Position numbers and translations under genes: made by a program. Below, piece by piece: positions 12,101-24,158 of a stretch of 64,000 bases of DNA (position 1 is its first letter; every line of letters begins with the position of its first letter). The DNA is from Zea mays. Lineage: Eukaryota; Streptophyta; Magnoliopsida; Poales; Poaceae. Below the pieces are notes generated by a model that was given only the letters and a program-made list of their open reading frames with translations, ran no database searches and was not told where the DNA came from. Where the stretch lies: positions 111,877,789 through 111,941,788 of the forward strand of contig NC_050101.1 of the NCBI RefSeq assembly GCF_902167145.1. Reading direction: 5' to 3'.

Positions 12101-13278
12101 ATTAAACCATGTTTTCTGTAGAGGTGTTGTATATAAAAGTTGTAGCCAACTTCTTCATCTTACTTGTGTAAAATTTCATGACCATAGGTCTAGTAGTTTG
12201 GGAGTTATGATTTTCTCAAGTCTAGTCTTGGAATCTGTCTAGATTCTGTACAGATTTTGAAACTGACCTTGTTTGCCCAAGTTAAACTTTGAATCAGTTC
12301 TTATAAATTATAAAGAAGTGGAGTACTTTCCTTAAGATTTCCAACAAATATTGGGTCACCCTTTTTGGTGACCTATAAGTTAAGCTACAGCTGTTTTAAG
12401 TGGAATCTTTGAATCTGTCCAAATTTGGACAGCAAAGCCTTTCTTATGTCTTTTGACCTTGATATGCATTGAATTAACCTGATATGTTTATAAATGAAAT
12501 ATAGACAATTTTACTGGCTTTCAAAAAAGTCTAGGAGCGCCTAAATTGGATGACTGAGACTCCAATTATGGATTTTTTTAAGTGAGTAGTTGAATTCTGT
12601 CCAAGTCTGGACAAAATTTACGTTTCGCATTGTTTGTCCTTTCTAAGTGTCAAATCTTGTGGTGATGATAATACCAAGGGTATAGTGGACTTTGTAAGCT
12701 TTCCATAAAGTCCTAGTTTACTACGGTTGGATGCATATTTTGTGAGTTTCTGAGCAAAACAATTAACCGTTGTGCTGATGTCTAGAAATATGCAAGCATT
12801 AAATTGATCTTTTGAAGTTACTCTTGTTTGGATAGGTTTGGTTTAGGCTATTGGAGCACAGTATGTATTGCTTTCATTATATATATTCATTGAAGTACTT
12901 GCATGTGTCAATGTTGATTTGGTGTCAGGAAAACCTTGTCCGGGTTATATAGGACTGTCTATTATCTTAGCCCGAGTTGGCAGCTTGGCTTAGCACATGC
13001 AATTGTCGGAGTCTATGATCAGAGTACGCCATGTATTCCATGTCTCTATGTCGAAGAAGTATTTGCGGGATCCATATCAATAATCGAGCTAGAGTCGATT
13101 CCCATGTAGCAAGACCTGACTCTAGAGTGTCGTCTGCTGCGTATCCTAGAATCCTTGAAGCTCGAGGAGCTGATGCGGCAGAAGTACCCCGAACTTTTCG
13201 TTATGGGGTGAGTTTTTGTTGTCGCTGATCTTTCCTTGTCGTTCCGATAGAAGCGTCGGAATTCGAGGTCGAATTCTT
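9140..13278 (+). other. Element 1 internal non-coding region
   Basis: About 4.1 kb without any reading frame resembling gag, protease, RT or integrase; the longest frames are under 100 codons. It aligns along its length with the two halves of the element 2 interior (32866-34706 and 48716-51041), so the sequence is maintained as DNA/RNA. From about 11150 to 12720 it shows a weak recurring phrase (TTTCCAA ... GAGTTAT) at spacings near 180-190 bases. Confidence 0.8.
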
Positions 13279-13293
13279 TTTAAGGGGGTAGAG
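13279..13293 (+). promoter_or_regulatory. Polypurine tract of element 1
   Basis: TTTAAGGGGGTAGAG immediately precedes the 3' LTR. It is the plus-strand primer expected at this place. Confidence 0.85.
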
Positions 13294-15789
13294 TGTGATA
13301 CCCGGTTTGCAAAGAAGAGAAGTTGAAGGTTATTCTTTTTGTTTGTTTTTTCTCTTATTCGGGTGTCGCGCTTTGGGAATTTAGAATTTGTGGAAAACAT
13401 TCACCAGTATAGCAGTAGAGTGGTTGGTCGGAAGCTGTCGTGCAAGCGAGTTGGGCCGCGAATCGCAATCCAGCCCACTAACCCTCCCCTAATTAACCCT
13501 AGCCGCCCCCCCCTTTTTCCCCCTTGGGTTGTTGCAGCCGCCCCTTCCCCTCCCCTTTTCTCTTGGACGCCCCCCCCCTCTCCCATCTTCTTCCTCCTCA
13601 AACCTTTGCAGCCCTCACCACCCAAAACCCTAGCCGCCCCCCCCATTTCCCCCCCCCCCTCCTCCAAGGTGCAGCCCTCCCGTGTGGTTCTCCGTCGTGT
13701 GGCTGCGATCTCAATTGGAGTTTGGAGGGAGGAAGAAGGAAGGAGGAAGGGAAGAACCTAAGGTGAATTTGTGATTAACTCTTGTTGTTTTTGTGCTGCA
13801 ATCAATTGGATTATGTGTTTATCTTTGCGAATCGGTAGAGGTGCTGTCCAGGAATTTTTGTGAGTGGGTGAACAGCAGTAGTTCTAGGGATTTCTGGGAA
13901 TTTTCGTGGGGTAATTAGTGGGAATCAGTGGGATAATCATGTAGAGATTTGTCATACCTTTCCAACGAGTACTTATGCGCTCGATTCGGAGTTATAATTT
14001 AGGAGATATCGTTGTTTGAATCCGGGTATGTTGCTGTCCAAAAAAAACAGATTTTTCAGGTGGGTGAACAGCAGTAGTATTAGCAGTTTCTGGGAGTTTT
14101 TCGTGGGTAATTAGTATTAACCAGTATTATAATCATGTAGGGCTTTGTCTTATCTTTCCAATGAGTACTTATGTGCTTGATTTGGAATTATACTTTAAAA
14201 GATATCGCTGTTTGAATCCGGGTATGTTGCTGTAAAAAAAAAAACAGATTTTTCAGGTGGGTGAACAGCAGTAGTATTAGCAATTTCTGGGAATTTTTCG
14301 TGGTTAATTAGTGCTAACCAGTATGATAATCATGTATGGCTTTGTCTTATCTTTCCAATGAGTACTTATGCGCTTGAATTGAAATTATATTTTAAAAGAT
14401 ATCGCTGTTTGAATCCGGGTATGTCGCTGTCCAAAAGAGAAAAAAAACAGATTACAGGGTTCATCTTGTGAACTGTTTTGGGCTAATTAGATGTTGGAAT
14501 TTAATTATAAATTGTATACAAAACTTGTGGGGAATTCTATGTAGATGCCTCTGGAGTTTTTGTTTGTTACCAATGTTGTCATAATTTTGAAGTTATGAAA
14601 TTATTAAGCAGCGCCGCTGCAGTTTGGTGGGTATGGGGAGAGATGTAACCCGCGGCGGGGTTTGAGTTTGTGCGTAGGTGCGGCGTCGTTTATGAGCCTG
14701 GTTATGTGAAATTGGTGCACTAAGTTGTGTGTCAAAAATAGGTGGTGGACTTCCGGATCGTACTTAGGGATTTGCCCAAACTTCCGGTAAAGGCAAGTAA
14801 ATACAGTGGTGGTTGCTACCGTTTGGTTTGCATCCTATTCCCTGTCATTGAGTATGCATAAGTTTTAATTATGTTAATCATTGAATTCTATGATGAAGTT
14901 TATTTGTTTGGAAGTATTAATTCTCAATTGTCTAATATTGTGGATGATCATAATTTGGTAATGATATATGTGGTTGATTCCCATCTGGATGAAGTTGAAG
15001 TGTCTTTTTGAATCCTGTTATATGAAGTGTTGTAGGCATGACATGCACATCGCATCATCCATCTTGCATTTTGAAGTTATGTCGTGATCTTATGGTCCGA
15101 CCGTACCGGTACATTTTTAGCATCGTACGTTGCCCGAGGAGGGGTACGATGCGGCTTCATATCCTTAGAGGTATGAAGGCAGAAGTCATCCTTGCATTTG
15201 CAGACATTTGCACTCATGAGGAATATTTGAAGTGTGACATTACTATGTTACTATTGTGGTTTCTACCTGCGAGGTGTGGTAACTAGGTGCGTTGTACGTT
15301 GTATACGTGCTGCACCTTCGTAATAAGAAGGTTGTGGAATTAAGTGGTGGTAAAACAATGTTCTTATGTGGTTAAACTGTTTGATATTATTTTACTTGCT
15401 GAGATGTGTCATCTCACTCTTGCATTACTCAATGCAGGTACTTGATACATGTTGGGAATGAGGGGAGTAGCAGCACGTCCACTTTCACTCTCACAATAAC
15501 GCTGCCCAGGCGCAGTCATGATTTAATTAGAAACTTATTGTCAAAGGAAGTTTGTTTATTTTTATTATATGGTCGTGCGCACTGGTTAATTCAGTTCAGG
15601 TCGTATGTTTATCTTTCCTTGCTAGCCGAGTAATAATACTTAGTATGTTTTAGTCATGATATATGTTTATACTCTGTTGCTCCCTCTTTTATGCAATCTT
15701 GCAAAGGGGATGCTGCCAAAATTTTATATAGATGTCAGAAGTGTAGTTCAGTAGCATTCCAGGGTGTTTGTGGACCCCGGGGTGTTACA
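13294..15789 (+). repeat. Element 1, 3' LTR
   Basis: It starts TGTGATACCCGG and ends CCCCGGGGTGTTACA. It has the same parts as the 5' LTR: donor GCAAGT at 14793-14798, hairpin block at about 15120-15178, and acceptor CAG at about 15435. Only scattered single-base and homopolymer differences from the 5' LTR are visible. Confidence 0.93.
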
Positions 15790-17156
15790 CCTCTACTAAC
15801 TCTTGAGAAACTAAGGAAGGTCCCTGCTGGTATTAAAAGGTTGCATGACTGGTACATGCGTGCATCATCAGTTGGCATTGACGCCATTAATGTGCATATA
15901 CCAGACCATCCTTTTATTGGTTCGGACCAAGAGGCCTTTCTTGCATTCGAGGATATGTGGTTAATGATGAACCTTTAGAAACTCGACGTGCAACTTGTGA
16001 CTCTGTTTGCACTGTAAGTGTCGCTCATATTTCCACATATATGTGTTATTATTATTAGTGAGCCGTATAAATTGTCAATATCTGACACATGCACATGTGA
16101 CTTGTAGAATGCAACATGATCAACAAGAGATCCTTTAAGGTACCAAGCCCGGTGCTAGTGTCAGTAAAAGGTTTGGGTATCTGAACCCAATACTGATATC
16201 TAAGGAAAGCCACACTTTCAGAATCGACAAAGACAATGAAGAGTTAAAGGGAAAGACAGACGAAGAAGTTGAGGAGCGTATAAATACTATGAAGAAGGAT
16301 TTTGAAGCAAGATACGCCACCTACATAGAAAATGTAATGCTTAAATTTCAAGACAGGGAAGCCATAATGGCCCCGTACAACTTTAAGTAAGTGTGATTTT
16401 GCATAAAAAATTAATAATTTCAATACACAAGCATCACAAATTAATTTGATTCGTACAGGGACCACTGGATATATTTCCTCGTTTATCCTAAGGTTGGAAA
16501 GGTGCTGGTGCTCGACTCCATGAACTACGACCCTTCAACCTATGCAAAATTCTTTAGTATCTTAGAGCTGTAAGCCTTTTCTATGCATGCATACTTATAT
16601 CGATGAGAATTTTAAAATAACATGGAGATTCTACTTGAGATCACAGAGCATTTAGGTTCTATAAGTTTAAAGGTGGAAAGTACGACAAGTCCAAAAAATG
16701 TGTGGCACTAGACATCCATCATCACTGGCCGGTAAGTATGTGAATTTATGAATACATATTATACACAATGCTGCAACTAAATAACCAATTTCCCGTTATG
16801 TATGTAGTGCCGCAAGCAACCACAAGGATCGGTCCTATGTGGGTTCTATGCGTGCGAGTTTATGAGAATGAACGGACGATACATCACAAACCCTAGCAAG
16901 GTATTATTAGTAATAGTCATGTTTATATTTGTCATTAAAGATGAAAATATGTTATCTAGTGTGAATAGATGATGTTTATAAACTTTCTTTACAGGAATTT
17001 CAAAAAGGAAATCCGGAGAACTTGACCAAAGGTGCATTGTATGGTATAGTTGAAGACCTATGCACATTCATATTAAAAGAGGTCATTCCTGCTGAAGGGA
17101 AATATCACAACGCTTCCAGTACATTAGCTATACCAGAGTTTAGAATATTAACATAA
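15790..17156 (+). pseudogene. CACTA second gene, 3' part (Ulp1/C48-like protease domain)
   Basis: This continues the gene interrupted at 6625. Exons with consensus splice sites are 15790-16013, 16108-16386, 16459-16569, 16656-16731, 16808-16900 and 16995-17156 (TAA). The third exon opens with DHWIYFLVYPK, carrying the His expected of a Ulp1-type cysteine protease. LVLDSMNYD supplies the Asp position, QPQGS an oxyanion Gln candidate, and [10 protein letters not shown] the nucleophile Cys (codon about 16838). In-frame stops at 15976 and in the second exon break it. Such domains are common in the second gene of grass CACTA elements; whether they cut SUMO or another target is unknown. Confidence 0.75.
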
Positions 17157-17439
17157 GTTAGTAGACTATCTCTTAAATGAGATAGTTACTAGAGCATAGG
17201 TGAAAACAATTGATGTATAGAATGTGTGAAGCATATATGGTTGTAAATAGAAGAATTTGATGTATAGAATGTATGATAGAATTTAATTTAGTTTTGTTTG
17301 AAAATTTATGGTTGTAAACAGAAGAATATATGGTTTTAAACAGAAGAATATATTGTAAACAGAAGAATATATTGTAAACAGAAGAATTTGTGTTAATAAA
17401 TATAAAATTCAGTTTTGTTTGAAAATTTGAAAAAAGGCG

Positions 17440-17818
17440 AGAAAACTTATACTGGCGGGAAATGTTAATGAAACCGACAGTGGAAATAACATTTCTAGTG
17501 GCGATAACATTTTCACTAGCGGCTTTCTTAAGCAAACCGCCAGTGCTAATGTTATTTCCACTCGCGGTTTGCTTAAGCACCCCGCCAGTGCTAATGTTAT
17601 TTCCAATGGCGGTTGCTTAAGAAAACCGCATGTGGAAAAAATTTCCACATGCGATTTTCTTAAGTAACCCGTCAGTACTAATGTTATTTCTATTGGCGGT
17701 TGCAAAACAACCGCTAGTGAAAAGGCCGATTTTTATTGGCCCCTAGCTCTGGCGGCACAGAAAAACGCTAGTGCAAATAGCTCTAGGACGACCACTATAG
17801 AGCTTCTGTGTATTAGTG
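17440..17818. repeat. CACTA A right subterminal array and terminal inverted repeat
   Basis: There are repeated inverted GGCGGTTTGCTTAAG / CTTAAGCAAACCGCC-type units, about nine motif copies on both strands. The terminus ends ...CTATAGAGCTTCTGTG and TATTAGTG at 17818. The following ATT (17819-17821) would be the 3-bp target copy, but the partner is not in the window. These arrays are the binding sites for the element's own DNA-binding protein in En/Spm-type elements (family knowledge). Confidence 0.85.
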
Positions 17819-18485
17819 ATTGTAGGCATATTAATCAGGTCTAAGATATGTTGTAATATAGACGTGCCTACGTTGGAGACACGTTTGTTATATGGATCTG
17901 TTTTAATTGATAAGACATATTTCATGTGTATTCTTCTATACATACTACTCTTGAAGGAAGACATGTTATAATGATGCATGAATGGAATCTGAACAAGCTA
18001 ATTTATTTGGTGGCTCACAACGTCACATAGGATTGTTGAAGTGCGCCGATCCTTCGGAATCTCAATATAATACAAACTCTAGTCACATACGGATAGAGAA
18101 TTATATTTATGCTTCAGATGATAATTAGACATAGATATATATGCACGCTTTAGAGGGGTTTATTTAATTAGAAGAAAAATAAACGGTCCAATGTCCTGAG
18201 CAAGTTGGGTGCAGACTTGATTTCTAACCGAACATGGTCGTCACAAAAGCGACAGAGAAAAACAAAGACATAAGGTGAGTACTTTCATACTTCGCAAGCC
18301 CGTCTTACAAAATTATATGCATTAGAATGGTGGCTTTTGAGCTTTATTCACAGAAACTAATTTTTTGCCGGGTTTTCTTTTGTCAAACATCACTCTCACG
18401 TACGAGAGGTTTTGATGAAATTGTTTTTTCTTGCCTTTAAAACCCCCATCAGACTTTCCATGCGTCATGACAAATGACATGCCAA
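17819..18485. other. Spacer between CACTA A and CACTA C, with repeated segment X (copy 1)
   Basis: There is no convincing gene. From about 18252 to 18485 (starting near GGTGAGTACTTTCATACTTC, ending ACATGCCAA) it matches 24196-24421, which also lies just left of a CACTA terminus. A GTGAGT donor-like site opens the match. Confidence 0.6.
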
Positions 18486-18774
18486 CACTAGTACACAAAA
18501 GTTCTATAGTGACGGCTGTAAACCTATTTGCACTGGCGTTTTTAGAACCGTTAATGCTTGGGTCAGTAGAAACAATCTTTTTTACAGGCGGGTAACTAAA
18601 ACCCGCTAGTGAAAATCGTTTTCCATTGGCGGTCGACTTTATAAAACCGCCAGTGGAAATATTTTTCAGAAAGCGTAAAAATGGGTTTAAAAATAGAAAA
18701 AATCTTTTTTTATTAAGAAGAACTCGTCTGCCCGTCTCTGTCACAAGTCGTGACATATTTCACGCAAAATTGAC

Positions 18775-18836
18775 TGGTAGGATTCGAACCGGCCGGCCTC
18801 ACCCATGCGCGTAGCCTACTCTACCACTCCACCTTT
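18775..18836 (-). other. tRNA-like relic (Pol III A/B-box-like)
   Basis: On the minus strand AGTGGTAGAGTAGG resembles the D-arm/A box, and GGTTCGAATCC 34 bases further is a perfect B box/T-loop core. The acceptor and T stems do not pair well, so this is not called as a working tRNA gene. It may be a captured tRNA or a SINE-like remnant inside CACTA C. Confidence 0.4.
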
Positions 18837-18899
18837 GACATGTCTTGTGTCCAAATGGGAGTTTTGTTGCCCACATATTATAACAAACCAAACATAAAT

Positions 18900-19205
18900 T
18901 AGTTATTTGAGGCTTCAAACGAATTCAAACGAAAAAGTTGTCAACTACAAAGTTGAGTAACTTTTGAAGTTCAATAGAGGAGGCTTCAAACATATTACAA
19001 CTTTTATTTTGATACTTTTTCCATTCGAGGTCATTTGCAAAAAAATTACATTTTGAATTCAACAAATTCAAATGCAGTTTTGAGAGCCCAAATGGTTTCA
19101 AATGAAAAGTTGTCAACTACAAAATTTCATAACTTTTAGAGATTACAACTTTTGTTTTGACAGTTTTTTCACATAAGGTCATTTGAAAAACTCAAAAAAT
19201 TAAGG
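18900..19205. repeat. Two degenerate ~170-bp AT-rich repeats in CACTA C
   Basis: Both units share AAAGTTGTCAACTACAAA, then ...ACAACTTTT(A/G)TTTTGA and GGTCATTTG(C/A)AAAA. Such units are frequent in the subterminal part of grass CACTA elements. No coding content. Confidence 0.65.
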
Positions 19206-19245
19206 ATAAAAATGGAAATCAATTTCTACACGCGGTTCCTTAAAA

Positions 19246-21388
19246 GTGCCACTAGAAACCGACCAATCCCCGCTAGAGGAGGTGCAACAGTTTTACAAGC
19301 TGCTAGAAGCCTCGAATGCAAAAGTGCACGAGGACACCAACGTGACTGTATTGCAGGAGGTAACACATCTTATGGTGCTGAAGTCAAAGTACAACTTCTC
19401 AAATAACTGCTACAACGATATCGTGAAGCTAATTTTTTATCTCCTCTCGTCGAACCATAGGATGCCAGAAAACTTGTGTCAGTCTAAAAAGATTGTCTCG
19501 AGTCTTGTCATGAACTATGAGAAGATTGATGCGTGCGAAAATGATTGCATATAGTTCTAGAGGGACCACAAGAATGACACACATTACATGCATTGCGACA
19601 AGTCAAGGTATGCAATGGTGGTGGATGAGGAAGGGATTGAGGTTACTACAAAAGTCCTAGTCAAGCTGCTCCGTTACATGCCTATTACTCAGTGATGTAA
19701 ATGGTTGTTTCTAAATCAGGAGACAACAAAGCAAATGAGGTGGCATAAAGAAGGGGATCGTTATGTAACACCCTAACAAATAAACCATTTTTATAATCCA
19801 AATATGGTGTGTCCTATGGATGATCAGAGGTCGTAGATGTATAGATCTCATCAAGATGATTCCGATCAATCACTAGTTTGCCTTGTTTGGAGTCCGGATG
19901 AGTCTTTTCGAGTGTCGGTTGATCTGAGCCATTGGATATTAGGATTGTGGAAGTTTTCTTCTATTTATACCTCCCTAACCCTAGAATCCACGTCCTCCCA
20001 CCCCTAGCAGTCGTCACCCTTTTGTGCCTTGCCCCAAGAGAAGAGAGGAAGAAAAAAGAAGAGAAGAGAAGAGAAGGGAGATGAGGGCATACCGTCGTGC
20101 ATCATCGTCGTTCCTCTCCAAGAATTGGTGGCTACACTCCGGATCATGCCTAGTACATCTTTCTTCTTCGATGAAGGCAAGTGAATGTAGCAGTGGTTTC
20201 TACCGTTTTGACTTGTTGTTTTTTTATCGCCTACACTCTAATATTCAGAATTATGGAATTCTTTCATAATTGAACTCTATGGTGATGCTTTACTTGCTTG
20301 TATTATACTGATGCTCAATCATATATTGATGATGATTATGGTTCGAGTATGACCCATGAGATTAATTTACACCCGTGAAGGCAGATAAAGTATTATTTGA
20401 GGTTTGTATTGTATCTGAAGGCAGATGAAGTATTATTTGAGGTTTGTTTTGTATCTGAAGGAAGTGAAGTATATTGATAAATGCAGCATGCCATATGCAT
20501 TACATGATTCATTTGCATCTGAAGTTTGGTCATGACCGATGGTCCGACCGTACCGGTACAGCTTAGCATCGTACGTTGCCCGAGGAGGGGTACGATGCGG
20601 CTTCATACCCTTAGAGGTATGAAGGCAGAGGACATATGCATTGCATTTATATGCATTCATTGAAGTGATATTAGCAGATGATGTGGTTTTATACTCTCAG
20701 AGGTATGATGGCAGATGACCTACACATTGCATTCCTATGCATACATTGAAGTGATATCTGGAGGTATTGTTGACGCAGGGAAGGGTTATACAACCTATTG
20801 TGGTTGTTCGAGGAAATGAGATGGTATTGGTTATATTGGGACTATTGAGTTCTATATCAACAAGTATTTCTGATCTCAATTGTGATTCCTTTAAAATGTT
20901 GTTTAATTCAATTTGTGGCGTAAATATCTCGTCAAAACAATTTGCTTGCTGAGATGTATCATCTCACTCTTGCATTACTCAATGCAGGTACTTGATTCAT
21001 GTTGGGAATGAGGGAAGTAGCAGCACGTCCACCTTCACTATTATAATAACGCTGCCCAGTTGCAGCCATGATTTAATTAGAAACTCGATGTCAAATGATG
21101 TTTTTTTCTAGTCGTGTGCACTGGTTAATTCAGTTCATGTCATTATGTTTAACTTTCCTTTGCTAGCAGATTAATAATGCTTAGTATGTTTTTTCATGAT
21201 ATATGTTTATACACTGTTGCCCCTCGTTTATGCAATCTTTCGAAGGAGATGATGCCGAAATTTTATATATGGATGTAAGATGTGTAGTTCAATAGCATTC
21301 CGGGGTGTTTGTGGACCCCGGGGTGTTACACGTTAGGACCAAGATTCAAATATCATGGTGCATCCATCAAATAGTGAGGCATGGCAGA
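19246..21388 (+). pseudogene. TNP2 transposase fragment in CACTA C (interrupted)
   Basis: Recognisable TNP2 N-half sequence is FYKLLEASNAKVHEDTNV, KSKYNFSNNCYNDIV and VSSLVMNYEKIDACENDC, then after a TAG (about 19553) a cysteine-rich stretch and TTKQMRWHKEGDRY up to 19763. Solo LTR D sits at 19764-21330. The frame resumes at 21336 with SNIMVHPSNSEAW up to LTR E at 21389, and a few codons may continue at 24164-24200. The catalytic TNP2 core is not present. Dead gene. Confidence 0.82.
19764..21330 (+). mobile_element. Solo LTR D
   Basis: 1,567 bp, TGTAACACCC ... GGTGTTACA, with perfect target copy CGTTA (19759-19763 and 21331-21335). No internal region, so it arose by LTR-LTR recombination. 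It is related to the LTRs of elements 1 and 2 through the hairpin block (20566-20630), the GCAAGT donor (20177-20182) and the acceptor region (about 20948-20987). Confidence 0.93.
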
Positions 21389-24158
21389 TGTAACACCCCG
21401 AATTTGGGGGTATAAAATTTCTTTGCTGACATCCACCAAATTCAGATGTTACCCTCGTTTTCCCTTTGGCTTTCTTTCTCTTTCCAAAAATAGTGGAGTT
21501 ATTTGCTTTTATGTAAGTGTTAGATGTATTAATGAAACTGTTTTGATTGTTGCATCATGCTGAAGTATATATTTTTGGATGATGATTGTGTTTTAAGGTT
21601 CATTCATATAATCAAAATCTAAATTCAAATAGTAAAAAGAAAAAGAAATAAAAAGGGAAAAAGAACCAACCCAGGAGCCCCCTCCCTTTCCCCTCGCTAG
21701 CTCGCTCGGCCAGCCTAGCGGTGGCCCAGCGCGCGGAAGCCGCGCGCATGCGTGCGTGGGCTGTTGCCCAGCGCCGCCACCGCGCATGGGGCCTGTCGTC
21801 AGCCCCTCCCTCCCAAAACCACCCACCCACGTTGTCCTCAAGCTAGGAGAGGCCGAGCCACATTTCATTTTTCGCCAACCTCCTCTCCACTTCTCTCTCT
21901 CGCCCTTGCTCGAGCACGGCGCCCGGAGACCGCCCGCTCACGTCGTCCGTCGAGGTAAGCTTGTTCCCTTCCTCTCTTCCCTCTCCTCCTCCTCGCCCCA
22001 CCCCCTTGCACCCTGCTCGCGGCTCCCTCGGTGCGGCGCTGCGCATGTGCCCGCGCTCCAGCGCGGCGCGGCCAGCGCCCCAGAGTGGCCTTGCGTGCCC
22101 GTAGCTGCAGCTGGCGCGGCCCTGTGCCCACACCTGGCGTGGCTTGCGCAACGCCCCGCACCACCTTTTGCGCCCTCGTGCGACGTGTTCTCGCCGTCTC
22201 GCAGCATACTCGTTCTCGCGTGCATGCAGCACGTCGTCGGGATGCCTATGACGTCTGTCTACCCTCCATCTACACCCTAGACGACCCCGTCTACCCCACT
22301 GCATACTCATAGCCCCGCCATCGCATATTTTGCTTGTTCGCGCGTTGTTCGCGCGCATCGAGCGTGCTGCCTGTTCATGTCATCGCGCGCATGATCTCGC
22401 GCGCATGGTGCATATCGTCCTCTGACATTGCGCGTTTCGTCGCGCGCGAGTAAACCACTTCACCTAGAGTTGCTCATACTAATTAACTAGGTATTTAAAC
22501 GACGATTATTCGAGTAACAACATAATAAGAGCTAAGTAATGATTTTATTGGTGCATACGATAATTACTTGTTAGTATGACTAGGTCGAGTTTAAATATTA
22601 TAGTTAATATCCACTTAGCATACACGCAATATCCCTCGACCATAGCCTCAACCGTCGCATTTCCTTTCTCTCTCGATTGATCGTAAGTGCAAGCTATATA
22701 TCACGTGCGTGTTTAATTGAATTGTTCCCTTGTATGGTGTACTGTTCTTTACGGACTTAAAGATGTGAATGTATGTTTGCACTCGTATAGATAACAATCC
22801 GTTTGCTGAGTTCGAAGAAGTTGCAGGAGAAGACCATGAGCAACAACTGGTTGGTGAAGGCAAGTGTCCTCTGACCTATCTATGTCCTACTCATTTTTTA
22901 ATTCATCTCCCCGCATTTATACAGTCAATACCTGAGGATTTACTAGTCTTTTATTCATCCTGTCCTTGATTACCTGATTGGGTTAGATTATTTTGGATTA
23001 GCTTTATATTAGCGCTCTACTCTAATCAGTGAACATGATGAGATTATTGATGATACGATGTTTACTTCTAGATATGATTATGGCATTGTGATATTTAAGG
23101 GGGCTTAAGCTGTTGCTCGAGTATCTCTCCGTAAGGACTTGTTCGTTGGATGACCACATGGGACAACAATACAACCATGAGGGTGGAATGGGACGCCCTT
23201 AGCTAATTAGTTAGAGGAACTGAGGTATAGTTTGCTTCGCCGTCGTGCCATCAATGGGGCTCGGTGTATGCTACTCGCTCTGCCGATGGTGGTTTGCCCC
23301 TTGGGGAGGAGTACGATGCATTTAGGAAACCTAACGGGCGGCTATACCTTCGGGGAATCTTTGTAAAGGCTTCGTAGTGAATCCCTAGCCGCTCACCTCG
23401 GGAGTGAACAAGGGTCTTGCAAACCCGGCTAGAGAGGGAATCACGACTCATGGGTAAAGTGTGCAACCTCTGCAGAGGTTTAGAAACTGATATATTAGCC
23501 ATGCTCATGGTTAAGAGCGGTCTTGGGAGCTCCTTTGATTAGAGATACTATGGTTACGGATGGTGATGAGGGTGATGGTTTTAATGATAATGATGATAAA
23601 TGTAGTCTCTGGTGTTTCTTCTTGGAGGGAGTACATTTTGGGTTAATAACTTTGGGTTATGCTAAAACTTGGCTCTACTCATAATAAATACCCAACTAAC
23701 TAAAAGCAACTGCTTTGAACTTCACCCCACATACAGCTGGTCCATTTAGCCAAACGGGACATTTGCTAAGTACGTTGATGTGTACTCACCCTTACTTTAA
23801 AACACCAAAAAACAAGGTTGTCCACGTTGCAACCCCTACTCAGGAGAGGATGAAGGTGTAGCAAAGGATTTCTAGGAGTTTTAGGACTATGATGAGTTCT
23901 AGGTGTGGGTTAGCGGCAAACCCCCAGCCGATTTCCTATGAAGTCCTTATCTTACTACGTTTGGTAGTCGCACTTTGATATATGTTTAAGACTATGTGGA
24001 TGTCTCGGACATCAAGATGTAATAAAGAAAACCTCTTTATGCTATTATTTGAGCATTGTGTGATGATGTCCAGTTATGTAATCGTTGTGTGCGTGAATTT
24101 CTGATCCTGGCACGCACATGGTTCACATTCAGTTTACCTTCTAAAACTGGGTGTGACA
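21389..24158 (+). mobile_element. Solo LTR E
   Basis: 2,770 bp, TGTAACACCCCG ... GGGTGTGACA, flanked by GCAGA (21384-21388) and GTAGA (24159-24163), a target copy with one C-to-T change. The GC-rich promoter part is at 21660-22470, and a consensus donor (CGAG|GTAAGC) lies at 21954/21955. It carries two small acidic exons (see 22791-23941). Related in layout to the LTR at 1-1565 and to LTR F. Confidence 0.9.
22791..23941 (+). other. Candidate LTR-encoded acidic peptide exons, LTR E
   Basis: Exon A (22791-22859, 69 nt) follows TATAG and reads NNPFAEFEEVAGEDHEQQ and on, ending in phase 1 at G|GCAAGT, a GC-type donor. Exon B (23844-23941) follows ACTCAG, restores the frame and reads GEDEGVAKDF, then three TAGs in frame, then VWVSGKPPADFL and TGA. 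The intron would be 984 bp. Same design as 28367-29447 and 36118-37330. Function unknown; the three TAGs make this copy inactive. Confidence 0.5.

Larger units (their letters stand above)
6626..15789 (+). mobile_element. Element 1: complete non-coding LTR retrotransposon
   Basis: It is 9,164 bp and is flanked by a perfect 5-bp target copy CCTCT (6621-6625 and 15790-15794). It has two LTRs of about 2.5 kb that are nearly identical by eye, a primer site, a purine tract and a 4.2-kb middle without gag or pol. This is a large non-autonomous derivative (LARD-like) that must borrow proteins from a relative. Its LTR family is shared with element 2 and, more distantly, solo LTR D. High LTR similarity implies a fairly recent insertion. 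Confidence 0.95.
1566..17818 (+). mobile_element. CACTA element A, right part
   Basis: From left to right it holds a TNP2 remnant, an internal subterminal-type repeat array, a second gene, a terminal repeat array and a terminus ending TAGTG at 17818 (reverse complement CACTAATACACAGAAGC). The left end is lost behind the LTR that ends at 1565. Element 1 (6626-15789) interrupts the second gene. It belongs to the same family as CACTA B (57266 on): the transposase ends align almost base for base. The outer repeat at its right end resembles, but is not identical to, the CACTA B left end. Confidence 0.88.
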
